Source of the DNA: DASSYK01 sp036258315
GTDB taxonomy: Bacteria > Actinomycetota > Thermoleophilia > Solirubrobacterales > 70-9
Assembly: GCA_036258315.1 (NCBI GenBank)
Contig: DATADX010000009.1
Span: 1 to 32,666, forward strand
DNA: 32,666 nucleotides
Reading direction: 5' to 3'
In this document: piece by piece, positions 15,049 to 22,507 of the stretch
Numbering within the stretch: position 1 is the stretch's first letter
Layout: every line of letters starts with the position of its first letter
The notes under the pieces: model-generated
The model's database searches: none
Seen by the model: only the letters and a program-made list of their open reading frames with translations
What the model was told of the DNA's origin: nothing
Position numbers and translations under genes: made by a program

Positions 15049-16119
15049 TCAGGCCGCCGCCGTCGAGGCGCCCGCGGGCGCCGCCCTCGCCGCGCCCGCC
15101 GCGCCCGCCGGCTGCGGCGACCAGGCGAGCCGGTAGGCGATCAGGAGCACGGTGCTCCAGAGCAGGGTTGCGGTGACCAGATGGGCGACGATCAGGGTCG
15201 CGTGCTCTCCGAGCCAGACGTTGAGCGCGCCGAGCAGCAGCTGGCAGGCGAGCAGGGCGGCGGCGAGCGCGAGCAGCCGCGAGCGAGAGCCGCGCGCGAA
15301 CGCCACGCCCAGCAGCGCCAGGATCGCGATCGTCGCGGCGTAGACGAACGCGCGGTGGGTCAGGTGGATGTCCGAGAGCCGGCTCTCCCCGAACGGGAGC
15401 GCGCCCTGGTTGAGGCAGCCCGGGAACTGATCGCCGCAGGCCAGGTGGGCGCCGTTGACGTTGCGCCCGGCGCCATGCACCCCCTCCTCCTCGGTGCCGG
15501 CGACGTAGCCCCCCGCCACGATCGCGCATAGGAGCAGCACCGCGGCGGCGGCGGCGAACGGCTTCAGGCCGCGGACGGGCGAGGAGGTGACCGCCGCCGC
15601 ACGGTCGGGACCGTCTTCCTCGCGGGCGGCGAGCTCGCCGCGCGCTCGCACCGCGATCCAGAGCATCAGCCCGATCAGGATCATCGCCAGGCCGAGGTGC
15701 GCCGCGACGAGCTCCTCGTCGAGGCTGTGCTCGACCGTGAGCCCGCCGAGCGCCGCCTGCACGAGCACCAGCCCGGCCGCCCACAACGACGCGCGAAGTG
15801 GCCAGCGCCGCTCGCGCAGGTGGCGGTAGGCGGTCCATACGAGCAGCGCGATCAGCGCGGTCACCACTGCGGCGAGGACGCGGTGAGAGAACTCGATGAT
15901 CACCTCGGTGTCGTGGAAGAACGGGACCGCGGAGCCGTTGCAGAGCGGCCATCCCTCCGTGCCGCTGCCGCCCGGGCCGCAGCCGAGGCCCGACTCGCTG
16001 ACGCGCACGATCCCGCCGAGCAGGATCAGCCCGAAGGTCGCGACGATGGTGAGGTCAGCAAGCCGGCGAAACCGGCGGAGCGCGTCTCCGCCGCTGTCGC
16101 CCGCGGTGGAGCCAGCCAT
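15049..16119 (-). CDS. ctaA: Haem A synthase (COX15/CtaA family)
   Basis: 356 residues, eight hydrophobic helices in two four-helix halves. The enzyme oxidises the C8 methyl of haem O to a formyl group in the membrane. The four haem-ligand histidines are His79 (in IEFSHR, with Glu76), His141, His255 and His313. Two extracytoplasmic Cys pairs, 47/60 and 228/235, are typical of this branch. The C-terminal 25 residues are Ala/Gly/Pro-rich. The ATG lies six bases past the subunit I-like stop, and TAGCCT seven bases upstream of it could give an extra leaderless transcript. Confidence 0.93.
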   Translation of the reverse strand: MAGSTAGDSGGDALRRFRRLADLTIVATFGLILLGGIVRVSESGLGCGPGGSGTEGWPLCNGSAVPFFHDTEVIIEFSHRVLAAVVTALIALLVWTAYRHLRERRWPLRASLWAAGLVLVQAALGGLTVEHSLDEELVAAHLGLAMILIGLMLWIAVRARGELAAREEDGPDRAAAVTSSPVRGLKPFAAAAAVLLLCAIVAGGYVAGTEEEGVHGAGRNVNGAHLACGDQFPGCLNQGALPFGESRLSDIHLTHRAFVYAATIAILALLGVAFARGSRSRLLALAAALLACQLLLGALNVWLGEHATLIVAHLVTATLLWSTVLLIAYRLAWSPQPAGAAGAARAAPAGASTAAA

Positions 16120-16124
16120 GCGGA

Positions 16125-17819
16125 TCAGGCTACCGGCTCGCCGCTCTCAGCCCTGGCCGGGCGAGCCGGTGCGTGGCGGCGCCTGACGGCGTCGCGAATG
16201 TCGCGCAGGGGCTCGCCGCTGCGCACGTCCGGGACGACGTCGAAGTTGTGCGGCGGCGGCGGCGAGGCCGCGAGCCACTCGAGCGTGTCGCCGTGCCACG
16301 GGTCGTGTCCGGCGCGGACGCCGTGGTGGGCGGCGCGGTAGACGTTGGCGAGCGAGGCGATGATCCCCGCCGCCAGCACCACCGTGCCGATGAACGAGAT
16401 CAGGTTGTACGTGTCGAGGTTGCCGACGTCGAAGTACTTGTAGACGTCGACGGGCTGGCCCTCGAGGCCCGCCAGGAACATCGGGAGGAGGGTGAGGTGG
16501 ACGCCGACCAGGATCAGCCCCAGCGAGAGCTTCGCCAGGGACTCGCCCGCGGTCCGCCCGGTCATCTTGGGCAGCCAGTAGTAGAGAGCCGCCAGCCCGC
16601 CGAGCACCGGCCCCCCGACCAGCACGTAGCCGGTCGCGGCGGTCGCGTCGGTGGTATCGGCGAGCAGCCAGTTGACCGGGACGACGCTGTGGATGAGCTC
16701 CCCGGTGAGCCCGAATGAGAGGGTCGAGATCGCGCCGAGCGCGAACAGCATCGGGGCGCGCAGCTCGATCGAGGCGAACGCGAGGGTCCCGAGCCAGTTC
16801 AGGAACAGGATCCCGATCGGGATCAGGAGCAGAAGCGCCGCCCCCTGAGCGAAGTAGAGCCAGCCGACCGGGATCGATGCGGTGAACATGTTCTGCATCC
16901 AGGCGAGCAACCCGAGCGCGCCGATTGCGGCGAGCGACCCGTTGATCGCGCCGCGCGAGAGCAGCGGCTTTCGCCCGAGGGTGGCGACGATCTCGGAGAT
17001 CGCGCCGGCGGCGGGCACGATCATCAGCACGTAGACCGCGGTGAAGAACAGCCAGCTCAGGTGTTGGTAGTAGGTCGGGGCGCCGCTCTCGCCGGGGTCG
17101 AAGAAGACTCCGCCGAAGTGGCGGTCGATCTCGAGCATCGTCAGCGCCGCGATCATCGCCGGGCCGGCGACGATCAGTACCCAGCTCGAGACGCCGGCCG
17201 CGAAGCTGAACGGGGGGACCCGCCGCCACGCCAGCCCGGGGGCGCGCATCCGCTTCAACGTCACCGCGAGGTTGATCGCCTGCAGGGTGAAGCCGAGAGT
17301 GGCGAGGCCGACCGCGGTGATCCACACGTCGACGCCGTTGTTGGAGATGAACACCGTGTCCGAGAGGGGCGGGAGCGCGTTGAAGCCGGCCTCCGGCGGG
17401 GTGTAGACGAAGCTCACGTAGAGCGCCGCGCCCGCGAACAGGTAGAGCCAGAGCGCGAACGACGCGAGCCGGGGGAATGCGAGACCACGGGCGCCGATCT
17501 GCAGGGGGACGACGTAGGTGAAGAGGCCGAGCGCGAGCGGCACGGCGAACAGGACCACGATCGTCGCGCTCATCACCGACAGGAGCCGGTTGAAGGTGAC
17601 GGGCTCGATCAGGTCGTTCTCGGGGACGATCAGCTGCAGCTTGATGAGCAGGAACTCGACGAGGGCGAGGGCGAGGAACGCGAGCGCGCCACCGATGAAG
17701 AGGCGTCCGATGTCCTTGTGGTCGGCGCTGGTCGCGAGCTTGATCCAGCCGGGGCGGGGGGTCGGGACGCGGTCGGTGACCAGCTCGGGCCGGTGTCGGT
17801 TCAGGGCGGACCCGCTCAC
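16125..17819 (-). CDS. Subunit I-like protein of haem-copper oxidase family lacking all metal ligands
   Basis: 564 residues from a GTG that overlaps the subunit II-like stop by four bases. Length, about twelve helices and many structural motifs are those of cytochrome oxidase subunit I: VPLQIGARGLAFPRL (104-118), YQHLSW, NWLGTL (341-346), APMLFALG, LPKMTGR (416-422). The functional residues are not. The low-spin haem His is Ser84 (MSAT for xHGT). HPxVY has become FTAVY (259-263). The CuB His-His pair is Gln309-Asn310. In a gapless match to DTYFVVAHIHFVLFGG, both His are Ala395 and Gly397. The K-channel Lys is Leu338. It cannot hold haem a, haem a3 or CuB as the family does. No stop or frameshift interrupts it, so it looks maintained. 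Function unknown; an assembly, scaffold or regulatory role is inference. Confidence 0.85.
   Translation of the reverse strand: MSGSALNRHRPELVTDRVPTPRPGWIKLATSADHKDIGRLFIGGALAFLALALVEFLLIKLQLIVPENDLIEPVTFNRLLSVMSATIVVLFAVPLALGLFTYVVPLQIGARGLAFPRLASFALWLYLFAGAALYVSFVYTPPEAGFNALPPLSDTVFISNNGVDVWITAVGLATLGFTLQAINLAVTLKRMRAPGLAWRRVPPFSFAAGVSSWVLIVAGPAMIAALTMLEIDRHFGGVFFDPGESGAPTYYQHLSWLFFTAVYVLMIVPAAGAISEIVATLGRKPLLSRGAINGSLAAIGALGLLAWMQNMFTASIPVGWLYFAQGAALLLLIPIGILFLNWLGTLAFASIELRAPMLFALGAISTLSFGLTGELIHSVVPVNWLLADTTDATAATGYVLVGGPVLGGLAALYYWLPKMTGRTAGESLAKLSLGLILVGVHLTLLPMFLAGLEGQPVDVYKYFDVGNLDTYNLISFIGTVVLAAGIIASLANVYRAAHHGVRAGHDPWHGDTLEWLAASPPPPHNFDVVPDVRSGEPLRDIRDAVRRRHAPARPARAESGEPVA
16127..16132 (-). 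promoter_or_regulatory. Putative internal -10 hexamer before ctaA
   Basis: TAGCCT on the minus strand, seven bases before the ATG at 16119, overlapping the stop codon of the subunit I-like gene. It would allow ctaA-ctaB to be expressed without the oxidase-like pair. Confidence 0.35.
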
Positions 17820-18625
17820 GGCTTCTCCACCCCCTCCGCTTCCTCGGTCGGCGTCTCCGCGGAGACCACCTGCTGCACGAAGGTCTGGGCGTCCTGGATG
17901 TCGCTCGCCTGCTGCTGGAGCCAGGCCTGGTACTCCTCGACCGAGACGGCCCGCACGGCGGTCCGCATTGCCGCGTACGACGCACCGGAGAACTGGTAGG
18001 AGGCGCCCTCGAAGCGCGCCTCGCCGTCCTCGCCGAGCGCGTCGGGGTCGACCTTGAACCAGGTCTGGTTGCTCTGCTCGGGGACGGCGTCGAACTTCCC
18101 GCCCAGCCCCGGCACCCACCAGCGGTGGACGACATCCGTCGAGGCGAGCTGGACGATCACGGCGGTGTCGACGGGGACGACGAGCTCGTAGTAGGAGAAC
18201 GTCCCGTCGGGGTACTCGTAGCGCCAGATCCACTGCTGACCGGAGGCCTCGATCACGAGCGGCTCGGCGTTCTCGGGGAGCTTGACGTCGCGCTGGGCGG
18301 TCCGCAAGGCGGAGGCCTGCAGGCCATCGGCGCCGGAGCCCTCGAGCTTGCTCGCGTCCTCGGTGACGATCACGGCGACCACGAACAGGACCACGGCGAG
18401 GCCGCCGAAGACGCCGCCGATCAGGAGCTGCGCGGGGCGGCGGCTGTGCAGGCGCCGGGGCTCGTGCCCGCGCCGCGTTCGGAAGCGGACCGCGAGCGCG
18501 ACCAGCGCGACATTGATCGCGAGCGCCAGCGCCCCCGCGACGATCAGCATCACCCAGTAGAGGGTGTTGAGGTCGTCTGCGTTCGGCGAGTGGGCGGTCT
18601 CCGGGCCAAGCAAGGGCGGCGCCAT
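17816..18625 (-). CDS. Subunit II-like protein of cytochrome oxidase family lacking the CuA site
   Basis: 269 residues from the ATG at 18625; a TTG at 18613 is an alternative because a TAGAAT hexamer overlaps the ATG. Two helices (about residues 22-46 and 67-87) and a cupredoxin domain follow the subunit II plan, with GQQWIWRYEYPDG (129-141) and DVVHRWWVPGLGGKFDAVP (164-182) kept, including the first CuA His (167). The CuA loop keeps exact C-x-E-x-C-x3-H-x2-M spacing but reads Ser209, Gln211, Ser213, Tyr217, Met220. Both bridging cysteines and the second His are lost, so no CuA centre can form. It is the first gene of the unit, translationally coupled to the subunit I-like gene. No subunit III gene accompanies the pair. 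Confidence 0.85.
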   Translation of the reverse strand: MAPPLLGPETAHSPNADDLNTLYWVMLIVAGALALAINVALVALAVRFRTRRGHEPRRLHSRRPAQLLIGGVFGGLAVVLFVVAVIVTEDASKLEGSGADGLQASALRTAQRDVKLPENAEPLVIEASGQQWIWRYEYPDGTFSYYELVVPVDTAVIVQLASTDVVHRWWVPGLGGKFDAVPEQSNQTWFKVDPDALGEDGEARFEGASYQFSGASYAAMRTAVRAVSVEEYQAWLQQQASDIQDAQTFVQQVVSAETPTEEAEGVEKP

Positions 18626-18629
18626 TCTA
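18624..18629 (-). promoter_or_regulatory. Putative -10 hexamer of the oxidase-like operon
   Basis: TAGAAT on the minus strand, identical to the hexamer before ctaC and set in the same AATAGAATG context. It overlaps the annotated ATG, so if used it would favour the TTG start at 18613, ten bases downstream. Confidence 0.35.
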
Positions 18630-18749
18630 TTCAGGGATGCGGGCTGCGCACTCGCGTGCCGAGCTGGATCAACAGTTGGCTGGCTGGCCAAACTGACGCC
18701 CGGTTCTGCGAGAATCGCCGGGGGAACGACAGCGACGCGGGAGGATCGG

Positions 18750-20543
18750 ATGGCGAGCAACGGTGAGGTCTCCAACGGGTCCGGGACGGCGACCGCGGCG
18801 CTGCGGCGGATGTCCCACGAGGACCCCGAGCTCGCGGCCCGCCTGATCCTCCAGTCGATGCCCGTCGCCGCGGCGACGCTTCCGGCGGGGCTCAGCTACC
18901 GGCTCGAGCTCGAGGACGTGGGCGCCTTCCGGGTCAGGAGCCTCGGCGACCGCGCCGAGATCACCGAGGCCGAGGCAGGAAGCGAGCTGAATGGCGACGC
19001 GTTCGCGATCTCGACCGACGCCCGCACCCTCGCCCGGCTCGCCGCCGGCGCGAGCCCGCTGCCGGCCATGGTCAGCCGCCGGCTGCGGCTGCGCGGCAAG
19101 CGCCGCAAGGCCCTCGCCCTCCGCCGGCTCTCCCAGGACGCCGGCCCGCGCGAGCTCGCGCGGATCGGCCTCCCCGTCGACCCCGACCTCCTCTACCGCT
19201 CGCTGGCCTACGCGATCGATCCCGACTGGACGCGCGGACACAGCTTCACGATCGCCTACGAGCTCGTCGGCGATCGCGGCGGCGCCTGGAGCGTTCGCGT
19301 CGACGACGGCGCGGTCAGCTGCGAGCGCGGGATCGCCGAGGGCGTCGACGCCGTCGTGCGGATGCTCTTCTCGGACTGGATGCGGCTGCTCGCCGGGGAG
19401 ATCACGCCGACGGACGCGATGCGCCTCGGCCTCACCGAGGTCGACGGCGCGGTACCGCCGGTGACGCTGCTCGGGCGCTGGATCGACCGCGCCGAGGGCG
19501 TCGACGGCCCGGAGCTCGCGCGCGAGGAGCGGCAGCGCGAGATGCAGCGGCGCCGCGCCGGGGCCTGGGGCTCGAAGGCCGGCGCCAACGGCGCCGGCTC
19601 CGACGCCGGCGACCCGGCCGAGCAGAAGCGCCCGCGCGGGGGGCTGATGGACTACGAGCAGCTCTATGCCCTCTGGGAGCGGCAGAACTGGCGTTCGCAC
19701 GAGCTCGACTTCTCGGTCGACAAGCAGCACTGGCTGACGACACCGACGGAGGCGCAGCTGCACACCGCCTTCAGCCTCGGCAGCTTCTACGTCGGGGAGG
19801 AGCGGGTGACCGCCGATCTCGCCCCGTTCCTGATGGCCGCGCCGAGCGGCGAGATCGAGGCGTTCCTCGCCACCCAGCTCGTCGACGAGATGCGCCACGC
19901 GGTCTTCTTCGACCGCTGGATGGCGGAGGTGATGGCGCTCGAGGCGGACGACCTGCGCTCGCGGCTGCAGGAGATCGAGGAGAACCTGCTCACCCTGAAG
20001 CCCTGGCATTTCCTGTTCGACGACTCGCTCCGCGAGATCGCCAACCGCATCAAGGCCCGGCCTGACGACCTCGAGCTGTTCGTGGAGGGGATCGTCACCT
20101 ACCACATGGTCACCGAGGGAGTGCTGGCGATGCCGGGCCAGCGGATCCTGATCCAGTACACCGGGGACCACAGGCTCTACCCGGGCTTCAACGAGGGATT
20201 CCGGCTCGTCGAGCAGGACGAGCATCGCCACATCGCATTCGGCGTCCGCTTCCTGAAGGACGTCTGCGAGGAGCGTCCGGAGATGAAGGAGGTGATCGTC
20301 CGCCGGCTGACCGAGCTGCTCCCTCAGGCCGCCGAGGTCTTCTGCCCGCCGGAGGAGGACGACCCGAGCGACTTCGTCTCATATGGCCACCACTCCTCGC
20401 AGGTCTACGGCTTCGCCTACCAGGCGCTGAAGCGCCGGATGGCGATGATCGGAGTCGAGATCCCGCCCCCCGAGGACCTGATGCCGGGCCCAGTGGACTT
20501 CGGCGGGCTTGACGAGCGCCGCGTGATCGCCGCGTCCGCCTAG
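18750..20543 (+). CDS. SCP2-like domains fused to an R2-like di-iron oxidase domain
   Basis: 597 residues; the ATG at 18750 has GGGAGG five bases upstream. Two N-terminal domains (about 25-125 and 145-250) look like SCP2 sterol-carrier folds, the second clearer: FTIAYEL..., then DAVVRMLFSDWMRLLAGEITPTDAMRLG. A charged linker (255-298) leads to a ferritin-like four-helix domain of the ribonucleotide-reductase R2 / R2lox type. Its likely metal ligands are Glu350 or 351, Glu380 and His383 (DEMRH), Glu446 or 456, and Glu491 and His494 (DEHRH). R2lox proteins carry a Mn/Fe or di-iron centre with a bound fatty acid; the fused SCP2 modules bind lipids. Oxidation of a lipid substrate is inferred. No ribonucleotide reductase large subunit is nearby. 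Confidence 0.75.
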   Translation: MASNGEVSNGSGTATAALRRMSHEDPELAARLILQSMPVAAATLPAGLSYRLELEDVGAFRVRSLGDRAEITEAEAGSELNGDAFAISTDARTLARLAAGASPLPAMVSRRLRLRGKRRKALALRRLSQDAGPRELARIGLPVDPDLLYRSLAYAIDPDWTRGHSFTIAYELVGDRGGAWSVRVDDGAVSCERGIAEGVDAVVRMLFSDWMRLLAGEITPTDAMRLGLTEVDGAVPPVTLLGRWIDRAEGVDGPELAREERQREMQRRRAGAWGSKAGANGAGSDAGDPAEQKRPRGGLMDYEQLYALWERQNWRSHELDFSVDKQHWLTTPTEAQLHTAFSLGSFYVGEERVTADLAPFLMAAPSGEIEAFLATQLVDEMRHAVFFDRWMAEVMALEADDLRSRLQEIEENLLTLKPWHFLFDDSLREIANRIKARPDDLELFVEGIVTYHMVTEGVLAMPGQRILIQYTGDHRLYPGFNEGFRLVEQDEHRHIAFGVRFLKDVCEERPEMKEVIVRRLTELLPQAAEVFCPPEEDDPSDFVSYGHHSSQVYGFAYQALKRRMAMIGVEIPPPEDLMPGPVDFGGLDERRVIAASA

Positions 20544-20578
20544 ACGATCTGGATATCGCCCGCGCGGCCGCTGGCCGC

Positions 20579-20776
20579 TTACGCGTTCTTGGTCGGCTCG
20601 GCGGGACCGATCGCCCCGGCCGCGGGAGCGTAGATGCTCTCGTGCCCGTCGTCCCAGCGAATCCGATAGCGAGGTGCGGGTGCCTCGCTCACCACCTCCT
20701 CTATGACGCCGATCCGAGCCGACTGCTCGGTCGACTCCGCCTCGACCTTGACACGGGTCCCGACTTCCAGCTTCAT
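20579..20776 (-). CDS. DUF1918 small protein
   Basis: 65 residues from the ATG at 20776, which follows a strong Shine-Dalgarno (GGAGGTGAGG). The sequence has the DUF1918 pattern of a small SH3-like barrel: MKLEVGTRVKVEAES..., GVIEEV, YRIRWDDGHESIYAPAAGA. Proteins of this family are widespread in actinobacteria, cytoplasmic and of unknown function. Upstream in-frame codons overlap the promoter region of the divergent gene and are left out. Confidence 0.8.
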   Translation of the reverse strand: MKLEVGTRVKVEAESTEQSARIGVIEEVVSEAPAPRYRIRWDDGHESIYAPAAGAIGPAEPTKNA

Positions 20777-20871
20777 CTCCTCACCTCCGTTTCGCCTCGT
20801 CCATGGGATACCACCATCGGCCGGGAAGCGCACCGGGCGCCGGGCGGGCGGAGGTCGTAGGGTCCGTCACG

Positions 20872-22476
20872 ATGACGACCGTGCGCGAGGCCGCGTTCGA
20901 GCTCTTCCGCGAGCGCGGGATGACCACGATCTTCGGCAACCCGGGCTCGACCGAGCTGCCGATGCTCGCCGAGTTCCCAGACGACTTCCGCTACGTGCTC
21001 GGGCTCCAGGAGGCCGTGGTGGTGGGGATGGCCGACGGCTACGCCCAGGCCTCGGGGAAGGTCACCCACGTCAACCTCCACACCGCGCCGGGGGTCGGCA
21101 ACGGGATGGGGGCGATCTTCAATGCGCAGGCGAACAGGGCGCCGCTGCTGGTCACCGCGGGCCAGCAGGTGCGCCCCCAGATCACGATGAACGCGAACCT
21201 GACGAACCGCGACGCGACCCGGGTCGTGCATCCGTTCGTGAAGTGGAGCTTCGAGCCGCCGCGGGCGCAGGACGTGCCGCTCGCGCTGGCCCACGGCATC
21301 CACGCGGCCTCGATCGCGCCGCGGGGACCGGCCTTCGTGTCGCTGCCGATGGACGACTGGACTGCCTCGGTCGACGGCGCCGAGGCACGCCACGCGACCG
21401 GGCGCTCGGTCGGCTCGAGCGCAGGGGCCGATCCCGACGCGGTCCGCGACCTGGCGAAGCGGATCGTCGACGCGGAGAACCCCGTGCTCGTCGCCGGCCC
21501 GGACATCGACGCGAGCGGGGGCTGGGACGATGCGGTGGCGCTTGCGGAGCGCCAGAAGCTCCCTGTGTTCGCCTCTCCCGCGCCGGGCGGCGGGCGGATC
21601 GGATTCCCCGAGGGGCACCCGCTTTTCCAGGGGGTGCTGCCGCCGGCGATCGGGCCGGTCGCGGAGACCCTCAGGGGCCGGGACCTGATCGTCGTCGTCG
21701 GCTCCTCGGTCTTTCCCTACTACCCGTACATTCCGGGGCCGCTGCTGCCCGACGGCAGCGCGCTGGTCGCGATCACCTCTGATCCGGACGAGGCCGCGCG
21801 GGCGCCGATGGGCGACGCGATCGTCGCCGACGTGGCGCTGACGCTGAAGGCGCTGCTTGCCGAGCTCGGGGATCAGGAGGCGAACCGCGCGGAGCCCGAG
21901 CCGCTCCCGGAGCCGACCCCGGGGGACGAGACCGACCCGCTCACCCCGACGATGGTCAACCACACCCTCGCCGGGGTGATCCCCGACGACGCGATCGTCG
22001 TCCTCGAGGCTCCTTCGGCGACGCTGTCGCTGCGCAACCAGCTGCGCATCTCCAAGCCCGGCAGCTACTACTTCGGCGCCGGCGGGGGGCTCGGGTTCGG
22101 GCTCGCCGCCTCGCTCGGGGTCCAGCTCGCCCAACCCGGCCGCCCGGTCGTCTGCGTGCTCGGCGAGGGCTCGGCCCAGTACGCGATCACGGGGCTGTGG
22201 ACCGCGGCGGCGTACGAGCTTCCGGTCACCTTCCTCGTCCTCCGCAACGAGGAGTACTCGATCCTGAAGTGGTTCGCGGGGCTCGAGCAGGTGCAGGGGG
22301 CGCCGGGCCTCGACCTCCCGGCCGTGAACACGACCGAGGTCGCCGCCGGGTACGGGGTCACGTCATCCACCGTACGGGGACGGGAGGAGCTGGCCGAGGG
22401 GCTGCGCGCGGCATTCGCATCTGAGGCGGCGGAGCTGATCGAGGTTCCGGTGACGCCGGGGATGGCCCTCTTCTGA
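20872..22476 (+). CDS. Benzoylformate decarboxylase-like ThDP enzyme
   Basis: 534 residues from the ATG at 20872. It has the three-domain ThDP decarboxylase plan and is closest by eye to benzoylformate decarboxylase (MdlC): FGNPGSTELPML with Ser26, the ThDP-activating Glu47, NLHTAPGVGN with His70, SDPDEAARAPMGDAIVAD, and WTAA...KWFAGLE...PGLDLPAV near the end. Two active-site changes stand out. The His281 equivalent in VFRYH is Tyr (VFPYY, residue 284), and the Mg-binding GDG is GEG (Glu432). It may thus act on another 2-oxo acid or as a lyase. It is followed after 31 bases by an FAD/Fe-S 2-hydroxyacid dehydrogenase. Confidence 0.85.
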   Translation: MTTVREAAFELFRERGMTTIFGNPGSTELPMLAEFPDDFRYVLGLQEAVVVGMADGYAQASGKVTHVNLHTAPGVGNGMGAIFNAQANRAPLLVTAGQQVRPQITMNANLTNRDATRVVHPFVKWSFEPPRAQDVPLALAHGIHAASIAPRGPAFVSLPMDDWTASVDGAEARHATGRSVGSSAGADPDAVRDLAKRIVDAENPVLVAGPDIDASGGWDDAVALAERQKLPVFASPAPGGGRIGFPEGHPLFQGVLPPAIGPVAETLRGRDLIVVVGSSVFPYYPYIPGPLLPDGSALVAITSDPDEAARAPMGDAIVADVALTLKALLAELGDQEANRAEPEPLPEPTPGDETDPLTPTMVNHTLAGVIPDDAIVVLEAPSATLSLRNQLRISKPGSYYFGAGGGLGFGLAASLGVQLAQPGRPVVCVLGEGSAQYAITGLWTAAAYELPVTFLVLRNEEYSILKWFAGLEQVQGAPGLDLPAVNTTEVAAGYGVTSSTVRGREELAEGLRAAFASEAAELIEVPVTPGMALF

Positions 22477-22507
22477 GCATGTCCGCGGCAGCGCCCGAGG
22501 ACTCGTG

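Noticed and set aside
16125..18625. The subunit I/II-like pair as a nitric oxide reductase, quinol oxidase or cbb3 oxidase
   Set aside because: Those families keep the six subunit I histidines. Here they are all replaced, so none fits.
16125..18625. The subunit I/II-like pair as a pseudogene
   Set aside because: Both frames are full length, keep the overlapping stop/start, exact CuA-loop spacing and scaffold motifs. This pattern suggests selection on the fold, though only comparison can prove it.
18669..20231. A 520-codon minus-strand open frame opposite the SCP2/R2-like gene
   Set aside because: Low-information composition and no motifs; the plus-strand protein is clear.
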